DNA of 64,000 nt from Protea cynaroides (lineage: Eukaryota; Streptophyta; Magnoliopsida; Proteales; Proteaceae), in assembly GCA_028583415.1 (NCBI GenBank), contig CM053270.1, forward strand, positions 6,270,342 through 6,334,341, given 5' to 3'. Below the pieces are notes generated by a model. It saw only the letters and a program-made list of their open reading frames with translations, was not told where the DNA came from and searched no databases. Both the position numbers and the translations under genes were made by a program. Each line of letters starts with the position of its first letter. The stretch's first letter is position 1. This document shows, one piece after another, positions 32,236 to 44,319 of the stretch.

Positions 32236-34566
32236 TGTCACACCCCAATTCTGAACCAACTAGAATGGAGTGATGAACCATCTATGATCCAACGGTTCAA
32301 CCAGGATCTCAAATAGGCCGTATCCCTTTGCTTAAACCATATACATCCACAACCATAATCAGAGTAAATAAATAATAGCGGAAGTCTTTAATATTAATGA
32401 ACTGAGTATCTAACAATGATATCATGAATGAAGTATCCAATTATCTCCAAAAGACTAAGACATAAAATAAAATAAGTTAATCAATTACATCTTCTAAATA
32501 TTCCAACAAATAATCTAATCAAAGACGCATGAGTTGCACTCGCACGACGAATCATGCGACTCCATCATAGCTTCTGCATCCATCGTCGCAACATGCCCCT
32601 ACATTGGAGCATTCATATAATCTTCTACTGTAGGACCTGCATCATCAACTAAAAATATCTGACGTCGAAAGGATGAGCACACATCATGGCTCAGTGAGCA
32701 AACAAAACAATGCAAAAAACATATGCATGCATTCAATTCATATCTTTGATCTGGTTCATAAGTTTGCAATGTGCAATAGAAAGGATATGTGGTCGCCGCA
32801 CCTCTATACACGAGTGTGTGAAGCCGCCGAATGGATCAAACACCATTGCCATCCCACATGCACCCATCATAGAATAAAGATAGAGCTAAAGTGCCCGGAT
32901 CAAACATCGTATAACACTTCCCCTGATGCCCTACCCATACCAACATGTAAGCCCCTATTGGCGAGGGCTTGCAAACTGGGCCCGCAACTAACCAATCATA
33001 ATGTCAAATAGTGTATCCAAGGCCTCACCCCAGCATTCCTCAATACGTCCATAGAGATAGAGCTAAGGCCCCCCGACAGAGTTAAAGACTACACGGTCCG
33101 AGACCACCTCCCCTGATGCCCTACGACATAATAGTTCTGCTAAGGTAATGGCGATACGATGATGTCAGTGGACAAGACTTGAGTAGAGATAGAGCTAGAG
33201 TCTGGTGATCAGGATGAACCACAGTGTCACGTCCTCCCCCTGAGGCCCCACTCGCATTAAGTACACTAACCACACACATACATTCACATGCCTATTCCTA
33301 GCATCATCATCACATCATGTTATAAATAAACAGAATTAAATATGCATGGGCAGTAATAACAGGATTATTGGATGACATTCGAAATGCACATTATAATCAT
33401 ACAATCATAGAATCATTCATGGTATTGGACTCAATAAATAAAAATAGTTTATTATTAGCCAATTAATTTAGGTCTTGTTCCCTCACCTTTGGTTGATAGT
33501 AGATCCTCGTTCATGCTTTGTAAATCTCTTTTAAACCACTTGGAAACCTAACAAATTTATAGATTTTAAATTAGAATTAATTCCCATGAATTTAAACTAA
33601 CAGAAACTGAGGGGTCGCAGGTGTGGCAGCACCTGTGGTCTCAGTTTCTGCGACCACAGGGTATGTGGTGGCAAGGTGTGGTCGCATATCCTGCGACCAC
33701 ATGTGCGACCACACCCTCCATGGAAACTTCCCGAGGGCATGTGATCGGACATGTGTGTCTTGTGTGGTCACACATCATGCGACCACACGTGCGACCACAC
33801 GTGTGATGGTCAACCTTTCACTCTCAACTCCAATTCTTTCATGCTCAGATTCCTTGGCTTATCATTGTGGTCCTTCCTATGATTGTTCTATGGATTAGAA
33901 CTAGTATTTTATACAGAATCCCTTGTCCACATAATTTCCTCCAATGGATTCTCTTGGAATTTATCCATGGATTGATGATTTGGGTTTCACCTAAATCCTA
34001 TCTCTTTCATGAACTATTCTAGGCTCTCAATTTAACATGGGGAATGTTTTCATACCTTAGCTTGTTGAAGATTCAGAGTTTTCTCTTAATTTTCTTCCTC
34101 CTTAGTCTTCCACTTCAATTCTCCTTCTCTTTCTTCTCTTCTCTTTCTCCCACTTTCAGTTTGAGTTCTAAAAGGGTGAAAGAGGCTAAGGGATGTCCTA
34201 TTTATAGAGGAAAATCCTCCATAATAAGCCCTACTGAGTTTAGGAAAGAATCCCCTTCGGATTAGGAAGGTTTCCTAAATTTGGTTGTCTGGAATCCGTG
34301 TGGTCAGAGGTGGGGTCGCAGAACCCATTGACCACACCATTTGAAATGCGACCACACGACCAAAATTCCTGTGGTTGCACTATTTTGAGGTGTGGTCGAT
34401 CACACCTGTTTAGGTATGCGACCACACACTCATAATTGACTGTTTTTGGGTTAAATTTCATATCTGAGCTTATGGTTTCTTTATGCACTTGGTCCACTTG
34501 GCTCGACCATGATAGGATGACCTGATACAAGGTGGTAAGACCGGTTAGTTCCATATGGGTCTTACA
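32236..34566 (-). repeat. C- 5' LTR
   Basis: 2,331 bp. C-type arrays lie at about 33610-33815 and 34300-34435. TATAAATAG on the minus strand is near 34197-34205. The last mini-gene exon (32520-32655) reads DDAGPTVEDYMNAPM, a stop, then HDSSCECNSCVFD. Confidence 0.95.
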
Positions 34567-37500
34567 GGAGAGAAATTTTAGATTAAATCAGATCATAAGA
34601 GTCTCACTTATCTTTTTAATCAAAAGGAGTTGAACATGAGACAAAGAAGATGGCTGGAATGATTGAAGGATTATGATTGCGATATCTAGTATCATCCAGG
34701 GAAGGCTAATGTAGTTGCTGAAGCGCTAAGAAGAAAAGCAATGATAAAATCCCAAGGAGAGGTTAACACGACTGCGGCAATGTGTGTTACAGGAAAAGTA
34801 TTCAATCATGGTAATGAGCAGTTCGTGATAGATGCACCGGGTGGATCAACTAACCAAGGGTTTATTCATCAGTTTTCAAATATGTTTGCCACATTGAAGA
34901 TTATACCTGATATATTAGATGAAGTGAAGGCCACTATTAAATCAGACCCTTATCTGAGAACGGTGCAAGAAGACATCGAAAAAGGTAGGAATTTTCCTGA
35001 GTTCACCTTGGACGTTGAAAAGGTACTAAAATACAAAAGAAGAGTATGTGTTCCTGAAACTAAAAACTTGGACATTAGACACAGACTAATGAAGGAAGCT
35101 CACACCACCGCTTATTCGGTACATTTTGGAAGTACGAAGATGTATCATGATTTGAAGAAATTATATTGGTGGAGAGGAATGAAAGGGGATGTAGCTAAAT
35201 TTGTGTCTCAATGCCTAAATTGTCAGAGGGTAAAGGCTGAAAGGCAAAGACTTGCAGGATTGTTGCAACCACTGCCAGAACCAGCTTGGAAATGGGACTG
35301 CATCACTATGGACTTCGTCACCGGGTTACCATTGACTCCCCGAGTAGTTGACGCGGTCTGGGTGATTATAGATCGTCTGACTAAGACAGCTCGCTTCATA
35401 GCTATACGACCTCAGTATACTCTAGAGAGGTTAGCCAAGCTATATGTGGATAATATTGTCAGATTGAATGATATACCTGAAAGCATTGTGTCCGATAGAG
35501 ACCCACACTTTACCTCAAAGTTTTGGGAAAGATTACAGAAGGCTATGGGTACAACGTTGAAGTTCAGTACTGCATTCCATCCTCAGACAGACGAACAGTC
35601 GGAGTGAACCATTCAGATTTTAGAAGACATGCTTCGAGCCTGTGTTATTGATTTCAAAGGATCATGGGATGTGAAACTACCATTGATCGAGTTCGCCTAT
35701 AAGAACAGCTATCAGGCTACTATACAGATGTCACACCCCAATTCTGATCCAACCAGAATGGTGTGAGTGAACCGTCATTGAACCAACGGTTCACACCAGG
35801 ATCTCGAATAGGCCGTGTCCACTCGTACAAACCATTATACATAACCACAATCAGAATATAAATAATACAGCGAAAGTCTTTAAAATATAATGAACTGAGA
35901 ATCTATTGATAAACTTAAATAAAATATCCAATTATTCAAATTCAAACATATAATATAATATCCTTACATCCATTTAGTCCAACTGAAAATAACTGAAATA
36001 AATGAAATAAAACCAATCAAAGGTATACGCAGAAAGGGCACTCGCATGAAGCGTCATGCTCGTCCTCTCCTGCCTGTACGTCCAACGCCGCAACACCACC
36101 ATACACCGGAGCATTCATATAGTCATCAACAGTGTAACCTGCATCAATATCTAAAAACAATGTGTACACAAAGGGTGAGCTCACAACTTAGCTCAGTAAG
36201 ACAATCAGATAGTTTCACAATATTATGCATGAGTAACAATCATTTTATGTTGTGGTCTGGTTCAAGTTTGCAATGTGCTATAGAAAGGTTTGGTAGCCCC
36301 CGCACCTCTATACACGAGTGTGTGGCATCTCATGGATCACACCCTATTGGCCCACATGCACCCATCATGGAATAGAGATAGAGCTAAGGTACCCCTGTAC
36401 CTCCCCTGATGCTCTACCCATACCAGTACCTAAGCCCCTACTGGTCAGGGCTCGTAAACTGGGCTCGCAACTAACCAATCCTATATGTCATCAATGTATG
36501 CTCTATCCCAGCACAGCCGTTTACGGCATAGGGATAGAGCTAAGGCATTCCCACACCTCCCCTGATGCCCTATCCGCAACTAACCCACTAGGATAGATAC
36601 ATAACGCAGGTAGACCCTATCCCAACATAACTCCCTATGGCATAGAGATAGAGCTAAAGCATCGTGGACAAGCCATCGTTGACTCGGAGACCACAGTGCC
36701 ACATAACCATGGCCAGGCCAACATCAATATCGGAGACCACCGTACCACGACCTTCCCCTGATGCCCCACCCATACCAAGCATGTTAAGATAGAACACTAC
36801 AAAAGGTGCTAGTGTGAGGAGCGATCCCAAACCCATGCCCCACTCCACACACTAACGAAAACAATCACATGCCTAACAATCACATCCTATCAATGCATGA
36901 ACAATAATAATAACTGAAAGTAAAGGATGGCATGTGAATATGCACAAATATCACATCATATATATTCAGGTGATTAACAAAGATTTACTGTCCATTAATT
37001 ATTAGGTTTAGGTCAGATTCCCTTACCTGACGCTCGTTTGATAGCTTGCTCCACGTCGCAAGATCCAAACGGAAAGTCACAAAGTCCTACAATATTTTTA
37101 GGGTTTCATTAGAATATTTTTCTTAGAGTTTCATGTTGGTCGGAAACCAACATGGTCCAAAACAAGCCTTTCAGAGCTGACCGGTCGCAACATACCGGTT
37201 GCAGCTCTGTGAGCAAACTAGCAACCGGTATGGTCGACCGGTATGTCTCCGAAAGACCATACACTTGGTTTTTCGACTGCCGTCGATCATCCTCCATGGA
37301 TTTCCAGGGTTTCTCCTATCCATTCTAAGTCTGAGCTTTGAGTTAGAGTTATCTCCAACTCATTCAAGTCTAGTTTCGATGAATATAATCTCGGAACTCG
37401 AATCTAGGGTTTGACGGCAACCTAGGGTTTAATATCCAATTTAGGGTTTTAGATCAATACCTACTTTGCATGGTATTGATCCACCCATACAACTATCCCA

Positions 37501-38348
37501 TACAACTATCCTAGAGTCATAGAGTAAGAAGAATAGTTAAAACACTTACCGTCGACTGGCGTAAAGTGAGCGTCGTCGAACGGTAATGGCGGCACCTCTT
37601 TCATCTTCCTAGCTCCTTCTCCTTTCCAACCTCCTTCTCTTCTCTAGGGTTTGTGAGAGACAATAGAAAGGATTTGAGGAGGTTTAAGGGTGTATTTATA
37701 GGCTAAAATTAGGGTTTAGTAACCCTATTAGGATTAGGAAAGTCTTATGATTCGAAATCAGGAAAGTGGGACCCTCATAAGTCAATTTCTGGATCTCCGC
37801 ACTCAGCTGCGCAGAGCTGACCGGTCGACCGGTACCAAGACCGGTACCATCGACCGGTCAACATAAAATCATGTTGATTTGATCGTCTTTGGTCTGATTT
37901 CGTACCTGTTTGTCATCCGCTCGTCCCGTCTGACCCGGTGATGATCGAAAGACCTGCTACGACACAAAACCAAGGTTTAGACCGGGTTTACGGAGTGCAG
38001 GTCTTACAACAGATGTCACCCTATGAAGCACTGTATGGTAGGAAGTGTCGAACTCCTTTGTTTTGGAATGAAGTTGGAGAACGGAGTATTGTTAGAGCAG
38101 AGTTTGTTGAAGAGACTTGTCGAGTAGTCGACATCATCAAGGAAAGAGTTAGAACAGCTCAGAATCGTCAGAAATAGTATGCAGATACTCAACGTCGAGA
38201 CCTTTAATTCATCGTAGGAGATAAGGTAATCTTAAAAGTATCACCTATGCGAGGCTTAAAATGATTCGGATAGAATGGGAAGCTAAGTCCGAGATATGTC
38301 GGGCCATATGAGATTCTAGCTAAACGTGGGAAAGTGGCGTATCAGTTA
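34567..38348 (+). pseudogene. C+ pol remnant: RNase H end and integrase, split by a solo LTR
   Basis: Plus-strand family-C pol begins in RNaseH (SDHKSLTYLFNQKELNMRQ) with stops, then PGKANVVAEALRRK. Integrase runs from 34741: HFGSTKMYHDLKKLYWWRGMKGD, MDFVTGLPLTPRVVD, SDRDPHFTSKFWE, HPQTDEQSE and then TGA. The solo A LTR (35729-38008) interrupts it. It resumes at 38009 with MSPYEALYGRKCRTPLF and continues to KGKLSPRYVGPYEIL-like residues, where A3 begins at 38349. Zinc-binding His and Cys residues and D, D, E are still readable. Confidence 0.9.
35729..38008 (-). mobile_element. Solo family-A LTR in C+ integrase
   Basis: 2,280 bp, ACAGA duplications at 35724-35728 and 38009-38013, TG...CA on the minus strand, no extension. 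A-type arrays lie at about 37175-37255 and 37815-37862. TATAAATA on the minus strand is at 37693-37700. Mini-gene exon 2 is near 37035-37094 and exon 3 near 36020-36155. Confidence 0.95.
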
Positions 38349-40124
38349 TGTCACACCCCAATTCCGGTTGAACCAGAAGTGTGAGTCAACCGTCACTGAA
38401 CCAACGATTTACACCAGGATCTCAATAAGACCGTGTCCACTCATACAAACCATTGCACATAACCATAATCAGAATATAATAAAATACAGCGAAAGTCTTT
38501 AAATAAAATGAACTGAGTGATCTATTGATAATTTAATAAAATATCAAGTTATTCTCCACACCAAAACGTAAATAATATCCTTACAACAACTGTATCTCCA
38601 ACTGAAAAATAATTATAAGAAATAAAATAAATCAATTCAACACCCTAGAGGTACACGCAGAAAGGGCACTCGCATGAAGCGTCGTGCTCGTCCTCTCCTG
38701 CTTGCACGTCCAAAGCAGCCACGCCTCCGTACGCTGGAGCATTCATGTAATCATCCACCGTGTAACCTGCATCAACATCTAAAAATAGTGTATACACAAG
38801 GGTGAGCTCACAACTTAGCTCAGTAAGACAATCAGACAATGCAACAAACATATGCATGAGTAACATTCACATCATGGTCTGGTTTAAGTTTGCAATGTGC
38901 TATAGAAAGGATTGGCGGCCACCGCACCTCTATACACAAGTGTGTGAAGCTGCCCAATGGATCAAACACCACTGTCGTCCCACATGCACCCTATCATGGA
39001 ATAGAGATAGAGCTAAGGCGTCTGGATTAAACACCGCCAACACCTCCCCTGATACTCTACCCATACCAACACATAAGTCCCTATTGGCGATGGCTTGCAA
39101 ACTGGGCTCGCAACTAACCAATCCTATATGTCATCATAGTAAGCCCTGTCCTAGCATAGCTCCCTACGGCGTAGAGATAGAGCTAGAGTCTAGTGGCTAG
39201 GCCGGAGACCACAGTGCCACTTCCTCCCCCTGATACCCTACCCGCACTAAGCATGCTAAGACAGAACGATACGAAGGGTTCTAGTGTGAGGAATAATCCC
39301 AGACCTCCAGTCCATCTCATTCCACACACCAACGAAAATAATCAAATGCCTAACAGTCACATCCTAGCATAGCGAGTATGCATGAACAATAATAATAACT
39401 AAAAGTAAAGGATGACATGCGAGTATGCACAAACATCAGTCCACATAATCATAGTTATTAACAACGGTTTACTATTATTAAATTATTAGGGTTTAGGTCC
39501 GATTCCCTTACCTGATGCTTGTTTGATAGCTCGCTCCGTGTCACAAGGTCCAAACGTGCTATCACAAGGTCCTACACAATGTTAAGTTCAATTAGAATAG
39601 TTTTTCCTTTGGTTTACGTTGGTCAGAAAACCAATTGGGTCAAAAACGCTCTTCACAGAGCAGACCGATCACAGGTACCGGTCACGACACTGTGGGAAAA
39701 AGTGTGACCGGTATGGCCGACCGGTTCCTATAGACCAGTCCCCGGGAGGTACCGGTCGCAGTACCGGTCGCATAGAGTGCGACCGGTATGGTCGATCGGT
39801 ATGTCTCCGGAAGATCATACGCTTTGTTCTCGCCTTCCGTCGGTTACCCTCTATTCATCCTAGGGTTTCTCCTACACATCTTAGGTCTAAGCATTGAGTT
39901 AGAGTTGTTTCCAACTCCATTCAAGTCCTAGTTTCGATGATCTCAACCTAGAACTTGAATCTAGGGTTTATCGACTAAATTAGGATTTGACGGCAAAATA
40001 GGGTTTAGATCAATACCTCACTTTGTATGGTATTGATCCAACTACAACTAACCATCCTAGAATACTTAATGTATAGGAAGGTTTAAGCACTTACCGTTGA
40101 CTCGTGGTAATGTGTTCTTCGTCA
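38349..40124 (-). repeat. A3 3' LTR, truncated
   Basis: Homologous to the outer 1.78 kb of other A LTRs. One A-type array is kept (39655-39805); the second is lost with the deletion. Mini-gene exon 3 is near 38645-38785 and intact, ending HDASCECPFCVYL and a stop. Confidence 0.9.
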
Positions 40125-40127
40125 AAC

Positions 40128-42332
40128 AAATATGGGGTGTAATGAGCTTCTGTCATAACTCGATCTCTGATATTTGAGTTCTCACTCTCAGGTATACATA
40201 ATCGTCCACGATACCTGAGTACCTTGTCTGAATCCAAGGTAAAGTCAGGATTACTTTTACCCTTCTCTAGAACTTCTTGCACAGTCTTGAGGTGTGGATC
40301 CTATAGGATTGCTACTTTGACCTCATCTATTAGATCCGATGAGATTTTCAAGGCTTCAAACATCAATGTGAACTTATGAATTAAGCCCTGTTCCACTGGA
40401 TCTCCTGCAATTTCTAATATAAACTATTCGTCATTCTCTATTGAGCTTGAGGCTGTAGCACACAATGCAGCATTTGTACTAGGTCCTGCCTCAGGCTTCA
40501 ATGCCCACTTTCAGCTTAAGGCATTAGCCACAACGTTTACCTTTCCCGGATGGTACTGGATATCACAATCATAATCTTTTAATAGTTCCAGCCATCTCCT
40601 CTGTCTCATATTCAGGTCCTTCTGAGTGAAAAGGTAAGTTAAGCTCTAGTGATCCGACTTAATCTGAAACTTTTCACCGTAAAGGTAGTGTCTCCAAGTT
40701 TTGATTGCATGGATAATTGCTGCTAATTCCAGATCATGCGTAGGATAGTTCTTCTCTTGCTCTTTCAACTGTCTTGATGCGTAGGCAATTACCTGTTCTC
40801 CTTGCATTAACACACATCCAAGACCCAACCCTGAGGCATCCGTATATGAAGTGAACGGCAAGCCTGGTGCTGGGATGGTCAAGATAGGTGCAGAGACTAG
40901 TCTTGACTTCAAAGTCTGAAAGCACTTTTCACACTCATCCGTCCATATGAACTTTTCCCCTTTCTTGGTTAGTCTGGTAAGTGGAACTGTAATTCTTGAG
41001 TAGTCTTCCATGAATCTTCTATAGTAACCAGCCAATCCATGGAAACTGCGATCTTCGCAACTGATTTTGGTACATCCCATCCTACTATAGCTGCGATCTT
41101 GCTTGGATCTACCTTGATACCATCTGCAGATACTACGTGACCCAAGAAGGCTACTTCTTTAAGCCAAAATTCACACTTCTTGAACTTTGCGTAAAGCTTA
41201 TCCCTTCTCAGTCGTTGAAGGGCTACTCTCAAATGTGTTTCATGAGTCTTCTTGTTCTTTGAGTATACCAAGATGTCGTCAATGAATACGATGATCGAAG
41301 TGTCCAACATGTCATGAAACACTCGGTCCATTAGTTCCATGAACGACGCTGGAGCGTTAGTCAACCCGAATGACATTACCAGAAACTCGTAATGCCCATA
41401 CCTTGTTCTGAAAGCAGTCTTTGGAATATCTGTTGCCTTGATCTTCAATTGGTGGTACCCTAATCTAAGATCAATCTTCGTGAAAACCTTTGCACCCTGC
41501 AACTGATCGAACAGATCATCGATCCTAAGGAAAGGATATCGGTTCTTGATGGTTAACTTGTTCAGCTCTCGGTAGTCGATACATAACTGTACACTACCAT
41601 CCTTCTTCTTAACGAACATTACAGGTGCTCCCCATGGCGATATGTTTGGTCGTAGGAAACCCTTATCTAGTAGTTCTTGTAATTGGGTCTTCAACTCCTT
41701 TAATTCGATAGGGGCCATCCTGTACGGTGCCTTAGACACCGGTGTCGACCCTAGCATAAGGTCTATCACGAACTCTGTAGCCCTGTCTGGAGGTAGACCT
41801 AGTAGATCTTCTGAAAAATACATCTGGAAACTCTCATACCACATCTAGATCTTCCATCTTTGGCACCTCAGCAGTTATGTCAACCACAGACACTAAGTAC
41901 CCCACTCCTCCCTTCTCTAAGCATCTCTTAGCTTTTAGGGCGGAGAGGATCAGCTTCCGCTTCCTAGGTAACTTGGTCCCGATGAAGCTAAACTCTTTCC
42001 CCTTTTCATCATTAAGCACAAGTTTCCTTTCACCACATAATAAGCTAGCTGAATGATGGCCTAGCCAATCCATTCCCAAGATGTCGTCAAAGTTTGCCAT
42101 CTCGAGTTGAACCAGATTTGCTTCTAGGTTTCGGCCCTCAATACTAACTGTACACGGCCCATAGTATTTATTCAACGCCACTTCGACTCCCAACGGAGAG
42201 CGAACTATCAAGCTTGGGTTTAAATACTTGACAGGTAATTCCATTCGCTTCCCAAAAGAAATAGAAACGAAGGAGTGCGTGGCCCCAGAGTCAAAGAGTA
42301 CTCTGGCGGGTACACCAGCTATATTTACAGTC
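40128..42332 (-). pseudogene. A3 pol: protease, RT, RNase H and integrase start, broken
   Basis: Protease with intact FDSGATHSF, then DFDDILGMDWLGHHS. RT with KKKDGSVQLCIDYRELN, TKIDLRLGYHQ and VFIDDILVYSK: all catalytic Asp residues are present. A frameshift lies near 41055. RNaseH has SYTDASGLGLGCVLMQ and DLELAAIIHAIKTWRHYL. Stops follow, then a short linker (DSDKVLRYRGRLCIPESEN) and the integrase zinc-binding start, cut at the deletion joint near 40124-40130. Confidence 0.9.
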
Positions 42333-42413
42333 CTTGAAATTTATTTATCCCTTAGTTATACATGCTCACACACAACAAAATAGTAAGCCAAATAGGAAGG
42401 GATGGAATCATAC
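42333..42413 (-). other. Putative gag-pol mini-intron of A3
   Basis: Minus strand: GTATGA donor after ACTA, and TTTCAAG at the acceptor, 81 nt apart. The last exon base is A where A1 and A2 have G, and the acceptor has shifted, so phase is not exactly kept in this decayed copy. Confidence 0.35.
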
Positions 42414-43701
42414 TAGTAACCACATCAGGTGATGCGGCTGCCTCTTCAGTAGTGAGTGCGAATATCTTTCGTTGTTGTGGCAATTGCTTATTGGGTAGAG
42501 TACAGGTCTTTGCATAATGACCCAATTGCTGACAGTTGAAACATTTGACATTTGGGTTCTGTCCAGCAAACTATGACGGTGGTAGTGCAGTAGTGTTCCT
42601 TGCAGGCACCACAGCAGATTGAGCCCTGTACGGGCGGAATGGTCTGGTATTGCCTCCACCTGAAGTCTCAGTAGCAGGCCTCTTCAATCCCTTATTTTGA
42701 GCAAAGAAGTTGTCTCTTTGGCTGGATTCAATTACCCTGGCAATCTGCATAGCCTCATTATATATCTTCTACTCCAAACCCAAGACGTGCTCTCGGATAC
42801 TTCCTCGCAATCCCATGGTAAACCTATGGGTCTTGGTTTCTTCTTCTTGCATGCTTGCCAGAGCGAAGAAGAACAACTCTTCATATCTCTGCTGGTAAGC
42901 ATCAACCATTGACTGGGAATGCTGCAGGTTGAGGAATTCCTTCTCCGTTTGATCTCTAAAGCTCTTCGGAAAGTATTTATTGAAGAAAGCTCCCTTGAAT
43001 ATTGCCCAATCGATCTGAGTGTGCTTTACCTCTAAGTATGATCGGGTAGAATTCCACCAGGCATTTGCATCTTCCTTGAGCATGTGCGTAGCAAACAGCA
43101 CCTTCTCATCTTCCATACAAGTCATCAAACAGAAGTTCTTCTCTATTTTAGCAACCCACTGTGCAGGCCACAGTGGTTTCTCTGGTTTCCCTGTGAAAGT
43201 AGGGGGTTTCAGTTTTAAGAACCTATCCACTGCTCGGCTTAGGTCATTCTGCCCTTGTGCATTCATTCCGTACCATGGTGGTGGGTACGGATAGATTCCT
43301 TGATAGACAAATGACGATGGAAATTGGTGTGGTGGTTATAGATTATGTCCTTGGCCTATCGGCCCAGTACTACCATCCATTGGTAGTGTGGTGTTATTTC
43401 TTCTAGACTCAGGCATACCTTCTGTAGGAATATATCCCAGTGGCCTAAACATCTTCAGCATCTCGTTCAGGAATGTTTTCTGCTTAGCTTCCATCTGAAA
43501 AACCAAATTCGTCACAATTGTTTCAGAGTTTGTGTGAGGAGGTCCTGGCAAATTTGTTGGTGCTCTGGGACTCTGCCTTTCTTCACCGTTTGGGTTTACA
43601 TTTTGCTCATTAACATTTCTTGTTTCCACGTTGTCCTCGACTTGGCGTACCCTGGAGTGGTGACGCCTTCATGAGCCTCTACGACCATTTTCGCCTACCA
43701 T
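42414..43701 (-). pseudogene. A3 gag, broken
   Basis: The start MVGENGRRGS at 43701 is followed by a stop (TGA). Recognisable parts: FLKLKPPTFTGKPEKPLWPAQW, VLFATHMLKEDANAWWNS, SQSMVDAYQQRYEELFFFA and HRFTMGLRGSIREHVLGLE. A zinc knuckle of the CFNCQQLGH type is near 42505-42545. Frameshifts separate the pieces. Confidence 0.85.
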
Positions 43702-43861
43702 CTCAAATTAGTTTTCCTGCTTGGATCTGAGAAGAAGACATAACACATGAGGTATAATCGAATGGTCATAATAGTGTTAGTCTTTAACAAGTGCAAGGCG
43801 AAACTCGTAAGAAAACTTAAATCAAAATTTTACAAATTTTTCCCAAATTTTTTTTGGGTTT

Positions 43862-44100
43862 CCATTAGTTGTCCGGTCGCAACATACCGGTCGCGGCACT
43901 GTATAAGGTAGTACGACAGGTATGTCCAGGCAGACAAACTTCTCGGATTCCCGAGGAGTACCGGTCGATGTACCTGTTGCAACCCTGTGGGAAATGGAGC
44001 GATCGGTATAGTCGACCGGTCAAAATTTTCTCCTGACCGAGGGGTATTAGTCGACTTTACCAGGGGGTGGTCGACCGGTATGGGCAAAACCATCGACCAG
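43862..44100. promoter_or_regulatory. GGTCG/CGACC array upstream of the A3 antisense gene
   Basis: A-type sites (ataccggtcgcgg, gtcgaccggtc) sit in the same place as in A1 and A2. A CTTTAAAATC box follows at about 44114, before the antisense leader. Confidence 0.7.
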
Positions 44101-44319
44101 TATGCCCAAAATCCTCTTTAAAATCGGGAAAAGTGAGATTTTTCTCACTTTTCCCTTCTTCTTCCTCTCCGATGGCGATTCCTCTCTGGCTCTGTGAGTT
44201 GCTACAGTCCGACCGGTGGTCTTAGAAGCTATTTTCTTCCAATCAAGACCTAGAATATCGCCTCCAAGTAAGTTCCTTCCTTCCATTTATCATTTTTACA
44301 TCGTTTCTTCATGGTTTCA

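Larger units (their letters stand above)
38349..44319 (-). mobile_element. Element A3: family-A chromovirus, minus strand, internally deleted
   Basis: The left (3') LTR starts at 38349 (flank AGTTA) but breaks off near 40124 after 'gtgttcttcgtc' and continues directly in the integrase region. The last part of the LTR, the polypurine tract and most of integrase are missing. Pol and gag follow to 43701, then a GGTCG array and part of the antisense leader, cut at 44319 by element B+. The sequence resumes at 63954, past the end of B+, and runs out of the window. Confidence 0.9.
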
